Positions 29,031-37,058 of a DNA stretch of 64,000 nucleotides are shown here, piece after piece. Source of the DNA: Microbulbifer marinus (GTDB lineage: Bacteria > Pseudomonadota > Gammaproteobacteria > Pseudomonadales > Cellvibrionaceae); the NCBI RefSeq assembly GCF_900107725.1, contig NZ_FNQO01000002.1, forward strand, positions 1-64,000, written 5' to 3'. Every line of letters begins with the position of its first letter. Within the stretch, counting starts at the first letter, position 1. The notes beneath the pieces were generated by a model that was given only the letters and a program-made list of their open reading frames with translations, was not told where the DNA came from and made no database searches. The translations under genes were made by a program, and so were the position numbers.

Positions 29031-30119
29031 TTGCGCCAGAACACCGCAGATTACAAATATCTATTTCTGAACGACGTGCCGCTGCTGGATGCGCGCGCAC
29101 CGGTCGAGTTTGCCCGCGGCGCCTTCCCGCAGGCGGAGAACCTGCCGCTGCTGGACGACCGCCAGCGCGAGCTGGTGGGCACCGAGTACAAGCGCGCCGG
29201 CCAGCAGGCCGCCATTGACCTGGGCTGGCGCCTGGCCACCGCGGAAGTGCGCGCCGACCGGCTGGCGGCCTGGAGCGATTTCGTGCGCCGGCATCCCGAC
29301 GGCTATCTCTATTGCTTCCGCGGCGGCCTACGCTCGCGCACCACCCAGCAGTTGCTACGCGCCGAGGGCATCGACTATCCACTGGTGGAGGGCGGCTACA
29401 AGGCGATGCGCAATTTCCTGTTGGACGAGTTGGACAAGCAATGCGCCCAGCTGCCGCTGATCGTCATTGCCGGCCACACAGGCAGCGGCAAAACCGAGCT
29501 GATCCAGCGCGCCGCGCGCGCGGTGGATCTGGAAGCCATCGCCCGGCACCGCGGCTCCAGTTTCGGTCGTACCGGGCGGGAACAGCCGGCGCAGATCGAT
29601 TTCGAGAACCGCGTCAGTATCGACCTGCTCAAGCTGGCGCAGGCCCCCGGCTCGGTGTTCGTCGAGGACGAGAGTCGCCTGATCGGCCGCTGCGCCGTGC
29701 CGCCGGTGCTGCAGCAGGCCATGAAAGCCGCGCCGCGGGTACTGGTGGAGGAATCGGTGGAGGCGCGCGCGCGGCGCATAGTGCGTGATTATGTCAATGA
29801 GGCACTGCCCCGCTTTGGCGGCGGCGAGCGCGGTGCGGCCGAAACCCTCGGCGAGGAACTGCGCAACAATCTGGGCAAGATCCAGAAGCGCCTGGGAGGA
29901 TTGCGCTACCGGCAGCTGGATGAACAGCTGCAGGACGCGAACCGCGAGCTGGCGGCCAGCGGCAGCGCCGACGCCTACATTCCGCTGGTGATGGCACTGC
30001 TGCGGGAATACTACGACGGCACTTACGATTACCTGATGGAAAAGCGCGAGGGGGAGATACTGTTTCGCGGCAGTTTCGCCGAGGTCGCGGACTGGCTGGC
30101 GAGCCAAAACCCACGCTAG
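29031..30119 (+). CDS. mnmH: tRNA 2-selenouridine synthase
   Basis: Replaces sulfur by selenium in the wobble 2-thiouridine of tRNAs for Lys, Glu and Gln, through a geranylated intermediate, using selenophosphate. 362 residues (E. coli 364). The N-terminal rhodanese domain has the catalytic Cys95 in YCFRGGLRS (E. coli Cys97). The C-terminal P-loop domain has GHTGSGKTEL at about 148-157. The start is TTG at 29031 with GGGAGACAGGA just upstream; no ATG is available before the conserved LLDARAP. It is divergent from the SLC13-type transporter, sharing the 91-base intergenic region. Partner of the selD fusion in this window. Confidence 0.95.
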   Translation: MRQNTADYKYLFLNDVPLLDARAPVEFARGAFPQAENLPLLDDRQRELVGTEYKRAGQQAAIDLGWRLATAEVRADRLAAWSDFVRRHPDGYLYCFRGGLRSRTTQQLLRAEGIDYPLVEGGYKAMRNFLLDELDKQCAQLPLIVIAGHTGSGKTELIQRAARAVDLEAIARHRGSSFGRTGREQPAQIDFENRVSIDLLKLAQAPGSVFVEDESRLIGRCAVPPVLQQAMKAAPRVLVEESVEARARRIVRDYVNEALPRFGGGERGAAETLGEELRNNLGKIQKRLGGLRYRQLDEQLQDANRELAASGSADAYIPLVMALLREYYDGTYDYLMEKREGEILFRGSFAEVADWLASQNPR

Positions 30120-30129
30120 TAGTTGCGCG

Positions 30130-31059
30130 CTAGCTATTGTGCGCTATGCGCCGCAGCTTGAAACGCCGCGCGAGAATCCAGTCGCGTAAGCGGCGCGGCA
30201 GCCAGCGCGCCATCCACGGCAGCAGGCGGCTCTTGTTACCGATACGCACTACCGCCGGCGGCCGCTTGCGCAGCATCTCCTTCACCAACTTGCGCGCCAT
30301 GATACTGGCCAGGGTGGCATTCTGCTGCGACTCCTGCGCGCGGGCGCGCACCACCTCCTCCTGGCGCTTGTACCAGGAATCCGGGGCCAGCTGTCCGCGC
30401 AGCGAGACTTCCGCATGGCGGCCGAACTCCGAGGCAATGGCTCCGGGCTGCACCGTCATCACGCGGATACCGAAGGGTTTCAGCTCCAGGCGCAGCACCT
30501 CGGACAGGGTATGCAGCGCCGCCTTGGACGCACAGTAAGCGCCGGAAAACGGCGTCGGCATGACACCGGAAACCGAACCGATATTGCAGACGATACCGCG
30601 GCGTTCGGAGCGCATCAGCGGCGCGCAGGCGCGGATCAGCGCCAGCGGGGCAAACACGTTGGTGCGGAACTGTTGTTCCAGCGCGCGGGTATCCACCTCC
30701 ATCAGCGGCCCCATCTGGCCGTAGCCGGCGTTGTTGATCAGGATATCCAGGCGGCCGTAAGCCGTCTTCAGGGCGTGCACGACGCGGTTGATGTCCGCTT
30801 GGGAATTGACGTCCAACGCCTCGGTGGCGATACCCAGATCCGCCAGTTCCTGCAGGCTTTCCGGCCGCCGGGCGGTGGCGATGACGATAGTGCCACGGCG
30901 GTGCAAGGCCAGTGCCAGCTCGCGGCCGATACCGCTGGAGCAGCCGGTGATCAAGGCCACCCGGTCCGGTACCACATAGCCGCGGCCGATCTGCGCCAGG
31001 CTCTCGGCGGCGAATGTCTGATCGGAAGGGCGGAACCTCGACGCCGGCGGTTTGCTCAC
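30130..31059 (-). CDS. Short-chain dehydrogenase/reductase
   Basis: 309 residues, classical SDR fold: TGCSSGIGRELALALHRRG (NAD(P) binding), ILINNAGYGQMGP, NIGSVSGVMPTPFSGAYCASKAAL containing the catalytic Ser and YxxxK, then a C-terminal extension rich in Arg and Trp (LPWMARWLPRRLRDWILARRFK) that may bind membrane. The start is GTG 31059 with GGAG upstream. The substrate cannot be told from sequence; close relatives are annotated as oxidoreductases acting on lipids or retinol-like molecules. The VOC gene lies 14 bases upstream on the same strand, so they probably form an operon. Confidence 0.88.
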   Translation of the reverse strand: MSKPPASRFRPSDQTFAAESLAQIGRGYVVPDRVALITGCSSGIGRELALALHRRGTIVIATARRPESLQELADLGIATEALDVNSQADINRVVHALKTAYGRLDILINNAGYGQMGPLMEVDTRALEQQFRTNVFAPLALIRACAPLMRSERRGIVCNIGSVSGVMPTPFSGAYCASKAALHTLSEVLRLELKPFGIRVMTVQPGAIASEFGRHAEVSLRGQLAPDSWYKRQEEVVRARAQESQQNATLASIMARKLVKEMLRKRPPAVVRIGNKSRLLPWMARWLPRRLRDWILARRFKLRRIAHNS

Positions 31060-31073
31060 GGGAACTGCTCCGG

Positions 31074-31451
31074 TTACTGATCCTGCAACTGAAAATGGGG
31101 ATTTTCTATCAGGCCAAAAATATTGCCGTAAGGATCGAGGAAGCTGGCCATCAGTACGCCTTCCCCCACGTCCACGATTTCACTGTGCTGGCGCGCACCC
31201 ATCGCGCCGAGGCGCTCCACCTGGGCGGCGAGGTCTTCTACACCCCAGTAGGCGATGACGCCGTCGGCACGGCTGGTGATACTGCGCGCATCCGGATTCA
31301 GACCCAGCTCATAGCCGCCGACACTGAAACCCACATAGCACTCGGAATCGAAATAGGGCTCCTGCTCCAGCAGCAGCGTGTACCAGGCCTTGGCCTCGGC
31401 GATATTGGTGACGCCGTAGATTACCGTGCGCAGGCCGAGAAACTGTCCCAT
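31074..31451 (-). CDS. VOC-family (glyoxalase/dioxygenase superfamily) protein
   Basis: 125 residues: one vicinal-oxygen-chelate domain made of two beta-alpha-beta-beta-beta units, starting LRTVIYGVTNIAEAKAWYTLLLEQEPYFDSECYVGFSVGGYELGL and ending VLMASFLDPYGNIFGLIENPHF, where the final Glu of FGLIENP is the usual metal ligand. No substrate is deducible. Precedes the SDR gene on the same strand. Confidence 0.85.
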   Translation of the reverse strand: MGQFLGLRTVIYGVTNIAEAKAWYTLLLEQEPYFDSECYVGFSVGGYELGLNPDARSITSRADGVIAYWGVEDLAAQVERLGAMGARQHSEIVDVGEGVLMASFLDPYGNIFGLIENPHFQLQDQ

Positions 31452-31508
31452 CCTGAGACCCCCGTCAGTTATATTTTTATCCGGCGGGCAGCGACAGCTG
31501 GCGCCCGC

Positions 31509-31877
31509 TTACTGGAGTTCCTGCTCCAGCTGTTCGAGCAGGTCCAGCGGCTCCAGTTCGATACCCTCGAGCTCGGCGTTCCAGTTGATACCCACCAGCA
31601 GCACGTCGTCGTGCATACCAGTCAGCCAGTCGTCCATAAACTCTTCCAGGTCGATGGCCACGACCTGGTAATCCGCCCAGTCGCCGTCGGCATGCATTTC
31701 GGCAAATTCACGCTGGGACCAGAACGGCATCACATCGGTCTGCGGGTATTTTTCCGATTCGCACAGGGCGAAGCCCTCGTCCCCCTCCAGCGCCCAGACA
31801 CAGCCCTGCTCGGCGGCCTCCGGCAGAAACCGTGCGCAGTTGTCCTCGAAATCGTCACTCAGGGGGTCGACTTGCAT
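31509..31877 (-). CDS. DUF2750-like acidic protein
   Basis: 122 residues, strongly acidic, no signal or TM. Pattern GCVWALEGDEGFALCESEKYPQTDVMPFWSQREFAEMHADGDWADYQVVAIDLEEF followed by LVGINWN resembles DUF2750 proteins, whose function is unknown. AAGGAAG precedes the ATG at good spacing. It lies between rlmD and the VOC/SDR pair on the same strand, with gaps of 120 and 57 bases. Confidence 0.75.
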   Translation of the reverse strand: MQVDPLSDDFEDNCARFLPEAAEQGCVWALEGDEGFALCESEKYPQTDVMPFWSQREFAEMHADGDWADYQVVAIDLEEFMDDWLTGMHDDVLLVGINWNAELEGIELEPLDLLEQLEQELQ

Positions 31878-31997
31878 AACTTCCTTGCCTCACAGATTTG
31901 AACGCAGTTTACGCCAGATTGCCGGGGGCACCAATGACCGGGTGCCCCTGTGCACCACTGTGGTTCGCCACGGGCGTTCCGCCGCGGATGAACATCA

Positions 31998-33386
31998 TCA
32001 AATTTTTTCAAACAACGCCATGGATTCAACGTGCGCAGTGTGCGGGAACATATCCATCACGCCGGCCCGGGTCAGCCGATAGCCCAGCCCCGCCAGTTCG
32101 CCGGCATCGCGCGCCAGGGTGGCGGGGTTACAGGACACATAGACGATGCGCCGGGCGCCGAAACGCGCCAGCTCGCGCACCACTTCCAGCGCGCCACTGC
32201 GAGGAGGATCGAGCAGAATCTTATCGAAGCCGCCGATAGCCCAGCTGTGCGCCCTGATATCCCGGGTCAGATCCGCGGCGTGAAACTGGACATTTGTTAG
32301 GCCGTTCAGCGTCGCATTGTCGGTGCCGCGACTGGTCAGAGCCCCCTCGCCCTCCACCCCCACTACCTCGCGCGCGCGGCGGGCCAGCGGCAGGGTGAAA
32401 TTGCCGAGACCGCAGAAGAGGTCCAGCACCCGCTCCTCCGGTTGCGGATCGAGCAGCGCGATGGCGCGGCTGACCATCTGCCGATTGATTGCAAAGTTGA
32501 CCTGCACGAAGTCCAGCGGGTGGAAGCGCAGCGTCAGGTCAAATTCCGGCAGTTCGTAGCTCAGCCGCCCGTCACCGCCTTCGGGCCAGATCCTGTGCGC
32601 GCTGACCGCGTCGCCCGGCTGCAGATACAGGTGGATGCCAGTGTCCGCGGCAAACGCCAGCCAGCGCGACCGGTCTGTATCGGTTACCGGTTTCAGGTGG
32701 CGCAGTACTATGGCCGCGGCATCTTCACCGACGGCCACTTCCAGCTGGGAGAAGTGCGCGCGGCCGTCGCTGTCGGCGACCAGCTGTTTCAGTCGCGGGA
32801 TCTGCGTGGCAATCGCCGGGTGCAGCACGTGGCACTCGTTGATATCGGTCAGGTCGTTGGAGCGCTTCTCGCGGAAACCGAACACCAGTTTTTTGCCCGC
32901 GCGCTTGTTGTCACTGCGAGCGCTGACCATGCGGATACCGATACGCCCCTTGCGCCGGTAGCCGAACGGCTCCGCGACCAGCGGCGGCAATATTTCCGGC
33001 CCCTGCTGCGCCAGTTCGATATTGCCGAAGCGCGCCAGCTGATCCAGCAGGATCTTCTGCTTTTCCTGAATCTGCGCAGCGGGTTCCAGGTGCTGCACCG
33101 CGCAGCCACCGCACAGATCCACATGGGGGCAGCGCGGCTCACAGCGGAGTGCAGACGGCTGCAGGATTTCCTGCACGACACCTTCGTCAAACCGCGAACG
33201 CCGCGCGCTGTAACGGAATTTGACCGTCTCGCCGGGCAGGGCGTTATCGATAAATACCGTCTTGCGATCGACACGCGCGATGCCGCGCATATCGTGGCTG
33301 AACTTTTCCACCACCGCCTCGGCTGTTGCCGGCAGCGGTTTCCGCGGCGGTTTCGTCGGAGTAAAGAAACGGGGCTTCTTGGCCAT
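31998..33386 (-). CDS. rlmD: 23S rRNA (uracil-1939-C5)-methyltransferase
   Basis: SAM-dependent methyltransferase making m5U1939. 462 residues (E. coli RlmD 433). N-terminal TRAM domain (VEKFSHDMRGIARVDRKTVFIDNALPGETVKFRY), Fe-S ligands in CEPRCPHVDLCGGC, SAM motif DLFCGLGNFTLPLA, and the catalytic pair DPPRSG / VSCNPATLARD, whose Cys is the nucleophile. The ATG at 33386 is chosen because the frame continues upstream into the next gene with no family similarity. The first 15 residues form a Lys/Pro-rich extension, common in this order. Confidence 0.93.
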   Translation of the reverse strand: MAKKPRFFTPTKPPRKPLPATAEAVVEKFSHDMRGIARVDRKTVFIDNALPGETVKFRYSARRSRFDEGVVQEILQPSALRCEPRCPHVDLCGGCAVQHLEPAAQIQEKQKILLDQLARFGNIELAQQGPEILPPLVAEPFGYRRKGRIGIRMVSARSDNKRAGKKLVFGFREKRSNDLTDINECHVLHPAIATQIPRLKQLVADSDGRAHFSQLEVAVGEDAAAIVLRHLKPVTDTDRSRWLAFAADTGIHLYLQPGDAVSAHRIWPEGGDGRLSYELPEFDLTLRFHPLDFVQVNFAINRQMVSRAIALLDPQPEERVLDLFCGLGNFTLPLARRAREVVGVEGEGALTSRGTDNATLNGLTNVQFHAADLTRDIRAHSWAIGGFDKILLDPPRSGALEVVRELARFGARRIVYVSCNPATLARDAGELAGLGYRLTRAGVMDMFPHTAHVESMALFEKI

Positions 33387-33427
33387 GAATGTTCTGCAGT
33401 AAGAAAAATGAAAAGCGGCGGCGGATA

Positions 33428-34150
33428 TCAGAGCACCAGGCGGTGACCATTGTCCCGCAGCCAGCGGCGCAGTTCCCGGTAGCGCGGGCACACGCTCTCC
33501 ACCAGCTGCCAGAAAGCGCGGCTGTGGTTGTGGTGCTGCAAGTGGCAAACCTCGTGCGCCACCAGGTAATCCACCACCGGCTCCGGCGCCAGGCATACCA
33601 GCCAGTTGTACTGCAGTTCGCCGCGAATGCTGCAGTGGCCCCACTTGCTCTTGGTGCGGCGCACACGCACCGAGGAAACATTCAACCCCAGTTGCGCGGC
33701 CAGCCGGGCCGATTTATCGGTCAGCAGTGTCAGCGCCTCGCGCTGGTAGAACCGCTCTAAGGCGCTCTGCAACTGACCTTCATCCGGTTCGCGGTAGCGG
33801 GTATAGAGGGAGATTGCGTCGCCGATGCCGGCGTCCGCCGGCCGCGCCGCACGCACCAGCGGCAGCAGGCGCCCCAGCCACGGAAAACTTTCCCCAAATG
33901 CGTAGCGGTATTCCGGCACCTGCGCCGCGCGCTGGTCGGCGCGTAACAGCTGTGCGCGCACCCACTGGATATTCTCCTGCAGGAACTGGTGCCCGTGCCG
34001 CGCCGCACAGCGCTCCGGGATACGCACCTCGACACCGGACTCCGCCAGCACCAGGCCGAGGCGCTTGCGCCGGCGCGAGCGCACCAGCCGGTAGGGAATA
34101 TCCTCGTAGACGAACGCCTGTGGCTCCCTCACGATCTGTGGATCGCTCAT
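33428..34150 (-). CDS. YgjP-like M48-type metallopeptidase
   Basis: 240 residues of the YgjP/WLM metallopeptidase family (SprT-like fold). Zinc motif HEVCHLQHHNHSRAFW at about 198-213, with a further conserved block VRRTKSKWGHCSIRGELQYNWLV just before it. It has an N-terminal beta-rich domain (YRLVRSRRRKRLGLVLAESGVEVRIPE) and is longer than E. coli YgjP (167). The ATG at 34150 overlaps the stop of the upstream thioesterase by one base (TGATG), so translation is probably coupled. Its substrate is not known. Confidence 0.87.
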   Translation of the reverse strand: MSDPQIVREPQAFVYEDIPYRLVRSRRRKRLGLVLAESGVEVRIPERCAARHGHQFLQENIQWVRAQLLRADQRAAQVPEYRYAFGESFPWLGRLLPLVRAARPADAGIGDAISLYTRYREPDEGQLQSALERFYQREALTLLTDKSARLAAQLGLNVSSVRVRRTKSKWGHCSIRGELQYNWLVCLAPEPVVDYLVAHEVCHLQHHNHSRAFWQLVESVCPRYRELRRWLRDNGHRLVL

Positions 34151-34578
34151 CAGCGGCCGTGCGGCACCACCGCCATGGTGATGCGGGAGATGCAGTTCAA
34201 CTTGCCGTGGGGGTCGGTAATGCGGATTTCCCACACCTGGCTGCTGCGACCGATATGCACCGGCTTAGCCGTACCCGTTACTTTACCCTCGCCCACCGGG
34301 CGCAGGTGGTTGGCGTTGATCTCCTGGCCGACGCAGTAAAACTTCGCCGTATCGACCACCAGGTTGGCGGCGATGGAACCGAGGGTTTCCGCCAGCACCA
34401 CACTGGCGCCGCCGTGCAGTATGCCGAACGGCTGGCGCGTGCGGTGATCCACCGGCAGGGTACCCACCAGATAGTCGTCGCCGATCTCGGTAATCTGCAG
34501 TCCGATATAGCCGGGCATACAGTCGGCCGCGCTTTGATTCAGCTCTTCGAGGGAGGGTTTGGCGTGCCAGATTGCCAT
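34150..34578 (-). CDS. Hotdog acyl-CoA thioesterase (MenI/YdiI-like)
   Basis: 142 residues, a single hotdog domain with the PaaI/YdiI signature FGILHGGASVVLAETLGSIAA, in which Glu of AETLGS is the usual catalytic residue, and GKVTGTAKPVHIGRSSQVWEIRI. E. coli YdiI (136 residues) hydrolyses 1,4-dihydroxy-2-naphthoyl-CoA in menaquinone synthesis and many aromatic acyl-CoAs; physiological substrate here is inferred. AGGAAG lies upstream of ATG. Overlaps the YgjP-like gene. Confidence 0.88.
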   Translation of the reverse strand: MAIWHAKPSLEELNQSAADCMPGYIGLQITEIGDDYLVGTLPVDHRTRQPFGILHGGASVVLAETLGSIAANLVVDTAKFYCVGQEINANHLRPVGEGKVTGTAKPVHIGRSSQVWEIRITDPHGKLNCISRITMAVVPHGR

Positions 34579-34624
34579 TCAGTTACTTCCTGATTTAGTC
34601 ATGCGGGGGAAGGGGCCGCGCCCC

Positions 34625-35194
34625 TCAATAGAAAAAGTCGAAGCCGAACATGCCGTAGCGGTGCAGCTGCATATCCAGCAGCTGCAGCTCCCGCGCCAGT
34701 GCATTGCGCTGGAAACGCAGCGTGCGAATGGTCTCCTCATCGTTGGCGCCGGCCAGCGCGGCGCGCACGGTGTAGAGTTCGCGCTCGAGGTAGTCGCGGC
34801 GTTCCGCCAGGCGGCGGTATTCCTGCTCCACCCGATAGTCCGCCAGGCCGCGCCGGTACTCGGCCATAAACAGGTCGGCGGTGGGGCCGGTGCAGACGCC
34901 TTCGTAGCTGTTGCCGCGGCGCCCCTGGTAATAGCCGTTTTCCGCCGTGCAAAACTGCTCCACACCCTCCTCGTGGCCGCGCAGCCATTCCTCGCTGTCT
35001 ACCCGCGCACCGTATTCCTGGCACTTCTGCGCAATCTCGTAGATCAGCGACTGGCCGCGCCCGCGGGCGCCGTCCTGCAGGCCGCGCTCGTACCACAGGC
35101 CCGCCTGGCATTCCTCCTCGGACACCACCGCACAGCCCGCCAACAGCGCCGGCAGGGCGAGCAGTAACAGGCGCAGTCTTGTCGTGGTCAGCAT
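34625..35194 (-). CDS. DUF2799 lipoprotein
   Basis: 189 residues. Lipobox LLAGC gives a lipidated Cys at residue 21. The mature part has the DUF2799 pattern: CQAGLWYERGLQDGARGR, RVDSEEWLRGHEEGVEQFC, YYQGRRGNSYEGVC, YRRGLADY, then a C-terminal coiled coil (ERRDYLERELYTVRAAL). Seven Cys, likely disulfides. An envelope lipoprotein with no assigned role. Confidence 0.85.
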   Translation of the reverse strand: MLTTTRLRLLLLALPALLAGCAVVSEEECQAGLWYERGLQDGARGRGQSLIYEIAQKCQEYGARVDSEEWLRGHEEGVEQFCTAENGYYQGRRGNSYEGVCTGPTADLFMAEYRRGLADYRVEQEYRRLAERRDYLERELYTVRAALAGANDEETIRTLRFQRNALARELQLLDMQLHRYGMFGFDFFY

Positions 35195-35242
35195 GGCGGC
35201 GTTCTCGCGATAGCGGTTTCTATTTCTGCGCCCGCGGCCGAA

Positions 35243-35893
35243 TCAGCCGAAGCGCTTGTCGGCAACGAACGGGTTGGTCTGGCGCTCCTGGCCGAAGGTC
35301 GACATGGGGCCGTGGCCGGGAATAAAGCGCACGTCGTCACCGAGCGGCCACAGTTTTTCGGTAATGGAGCGGATCAGCGTGTCGTGATCGCCCTTGGGGA
35401 AATCGGTGCGGCCGATGGAGCCGGCGAAGAGCACATCGCCCACCAGCGCCAGCTTGCTCGGGCGGTGGAAGAAGATCACGTGGCCCGGCGTGTGGCCCGG
35501 GCAGTGGTGCACTTCCAGTTCCTCGTCGCCGACGGTCACCGTATCCCCCTGCTGCAGCCAGCGGTCTGGCGTAAACGCCTCCACCGGCGGGAAGCCGAAC
35601 ATCTGCGTCTGCATCGGCAGCTGCTCGATCCAGAAGTTGTCGTCCTCGTGAGGCCCCTCAACCGGCAGCTGCAATTGTTTCGACAGCGCCGCGGTGCCGC
35701 CGACGTGATCCAGGTGGCCGTGGGTCAGCAGGATTTTTTCCAGTTGCAGGCCGCGCTCGTCGACGGCCGCCAGGATCTTGTCCAGGTCGCCACCGGGATC
35801 GACGACGGCGGCGCGCTTGCTGCCTTCACACCAGAGCAGCGTGCAGTTCTGCTGAAAGGGTGTGACCGGGACCGTGTGAAATTGCAGCGACAT
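35243..35893 (-). CDS. gloC: Metallo-beta-lactamase-fold hydrolase (GloC/YcbL-like)
   Basis: 216 residues, the size of E. coli YcbL (215), a type II glyoxalase hydrolysing S-lactoylglutathione. Metal ligands: THGHLDHVGG, a His in HHCPGHTPGHV, Asp in LVGDVLFAGSIGRTDFP, and a final His in FIPGHGPMSTFG. PVTPFQQNCTLLWC at the N-terminus is typical. It lacks the C-terminal substrate domain of classical GloB. Confidence 0.9.
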   Translation of the reverse strand: MSLQFHTVPVTPFQQNCTLLWCEGSKRAAVVDPGGDLDKILAAVDERGLQLEKILLTHGHLDHVGGTAALSKQLQLPVEGPHEDDNFWIEQLPMQTQMFGFPPVEAFTPDRWLQQGDTVTVGDEELEVHHCPGHTPGHVIFFHRPSKLALVGDVLFAGSIGRTDFPKGDHDTLIRSITEKLWPLGDDVRFIPGHGPMSTFGQERQTNPFVADKRFG

Positions 35894-35929
35894 AGGACTA
35901 ACCCACTACTTCGGAAATTGAGCGCGGGA

Positions 35930-36823
35930 TTATACCGTGGCCGCCGCCGGAGTTCGCGCCCCGACGACCGGTCGGCGGGCCGCGCCCTTCTTCAATAGTT
36001 CGCGCAGGTCCTCGAGCAACTGCTGCTGCACCAGTTCATCGCGCCAGTAGCCGTCGTGCGCCACCAGTTGCGGGCCCCAGTTGGAAGCGCTCCAGTCCGC
36101 CAGCGGGCGCGTCTCGTAGTCACGGTACACCGCCTGGTTATAGGAGGCGCTGAGCGGCTTCAGCGGCCAGCCGAACAGGTCGTCCGGGTGATAGAAGTTC
36201 TTCCAGCGGAAGTTGTAACCGCGGGTATCGGAGGTGACGGCCTGGATCTGGTCCCGCGGCATGCCCGCACACCAGAGCGGATTGGTGGCGCCCAGGGTAT
36301 ACCAGTGGCTCAGGGTCTTGAGGCGCAGGAACAGGTCCCGACCGGAGCCCTTGTGCACGCCGCGGGGGCCGCCGTCGCGCCAGATTCCGTAGCCGACGGT
36401 CGGGCGCTGGGCGTCCCATAGGTAGTTGGAGAGGTTTATGCAGCCCACCGAGTGGCTCAGCAGCACTACCGGTGCATTGTCGGAGGTGGCCGCGGCGGCC
36501 TTTTCCAGCGTGGCGTAGATCGCCTGCTGGGTCTTCTCGTAGTTGCCGTCGCGCTGCTGGATATCGCCCATCTGCGCGGCGCTCTCGGCCATGCCGTAGA
36601 GCATGAACTTGCGTGCGCGCAGGAAGTCCATATCGCGCTTCTGCATACCCTCGAACACCCGCTCGATATTGGTCTGCAGGTGTCCCTGGCACAGGATGGT
36701 GTCGCAGTGCAGCCGAGACCAGTCGTCGCCCAGGCCCTCGCGCAGCGCCGCGAACAGTGGTTCGGCGAAACGCTCGTCCACCGCCCCCATGCCCGGCACC
36801 GCCAAAATTACTATATCTGCCAT
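35930..36823 (-). CDS. Alpha/beta-hydrolase-like protein of unknown function
   Basis: 297 residues, no signal peptide. It begins with a beta strand and Gly-rich turn (IVILAVPGMGAVDERF) and carries a nucleophile-elbow-like LLSHSVGCINLSNYLW near residue 120, consistent with the alpha/beta-hydrolase fold though the elbow reads SHSVG rather than GxSxG. Late His residues (e.g. LVAHDGYW) could complete a triad. I do not recognise a family. It is divergent from malT, but nothing in the sequence ties it to maltodextrin use. Confidence 0.6.
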   Translation of the reverse strand: MADIVILAVPGMGAVDERFAEPLFAALREGLGDDWSRLHCDTILCQGHLQTNIERVFEGMQKRDMDFLRARKFMLYGMAESAAQMGDIQQRDGNYEKTQQAIYATLEKAAAATSDNAPVVLLSHSVGCINLSNYLWDAQRPTVGYGIWRDGGPRGVHKGSGRDLFLRLKTLSHWYTLGATNPLWCAGMPRDQIQAVTSDTRGYNFRWKNFYHPDDLFGWPLKPLSASYNQAVYRDYETRPLADWSASNWGPQLVAHDGYWRDELVQQQLLEDLRELLKKGAARRPVVGARTPAAATV

Positions 36824-37058
36824 TTTCGCCCCTGTTTATTGTTCTGTTGTCGGCACATCGGATCATTTCCGCGACCGTTTCTGTTAATGGGCACCGCTGA
36901 TCAGACGGAAACTACCACTTGGTACTCTCTGAGGCAAAAGTGGCGCCGACCTCCGCCCCTGGCCGGGGGGGATGTCACAGACCTGTCGCGATGCCATCCT
37001 CATAGTGCATAATCGCGTCTGTACAAAAATCAATCATTCAAGACGACCGCATTCAGCG

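Noticed and set aside
36965-36976. GGGGGGATGTCA upstream of malT as a MalT box
   Set aside because: Only 7 of 10 matches and no facing partner; likely chance in GC-rich DNA.
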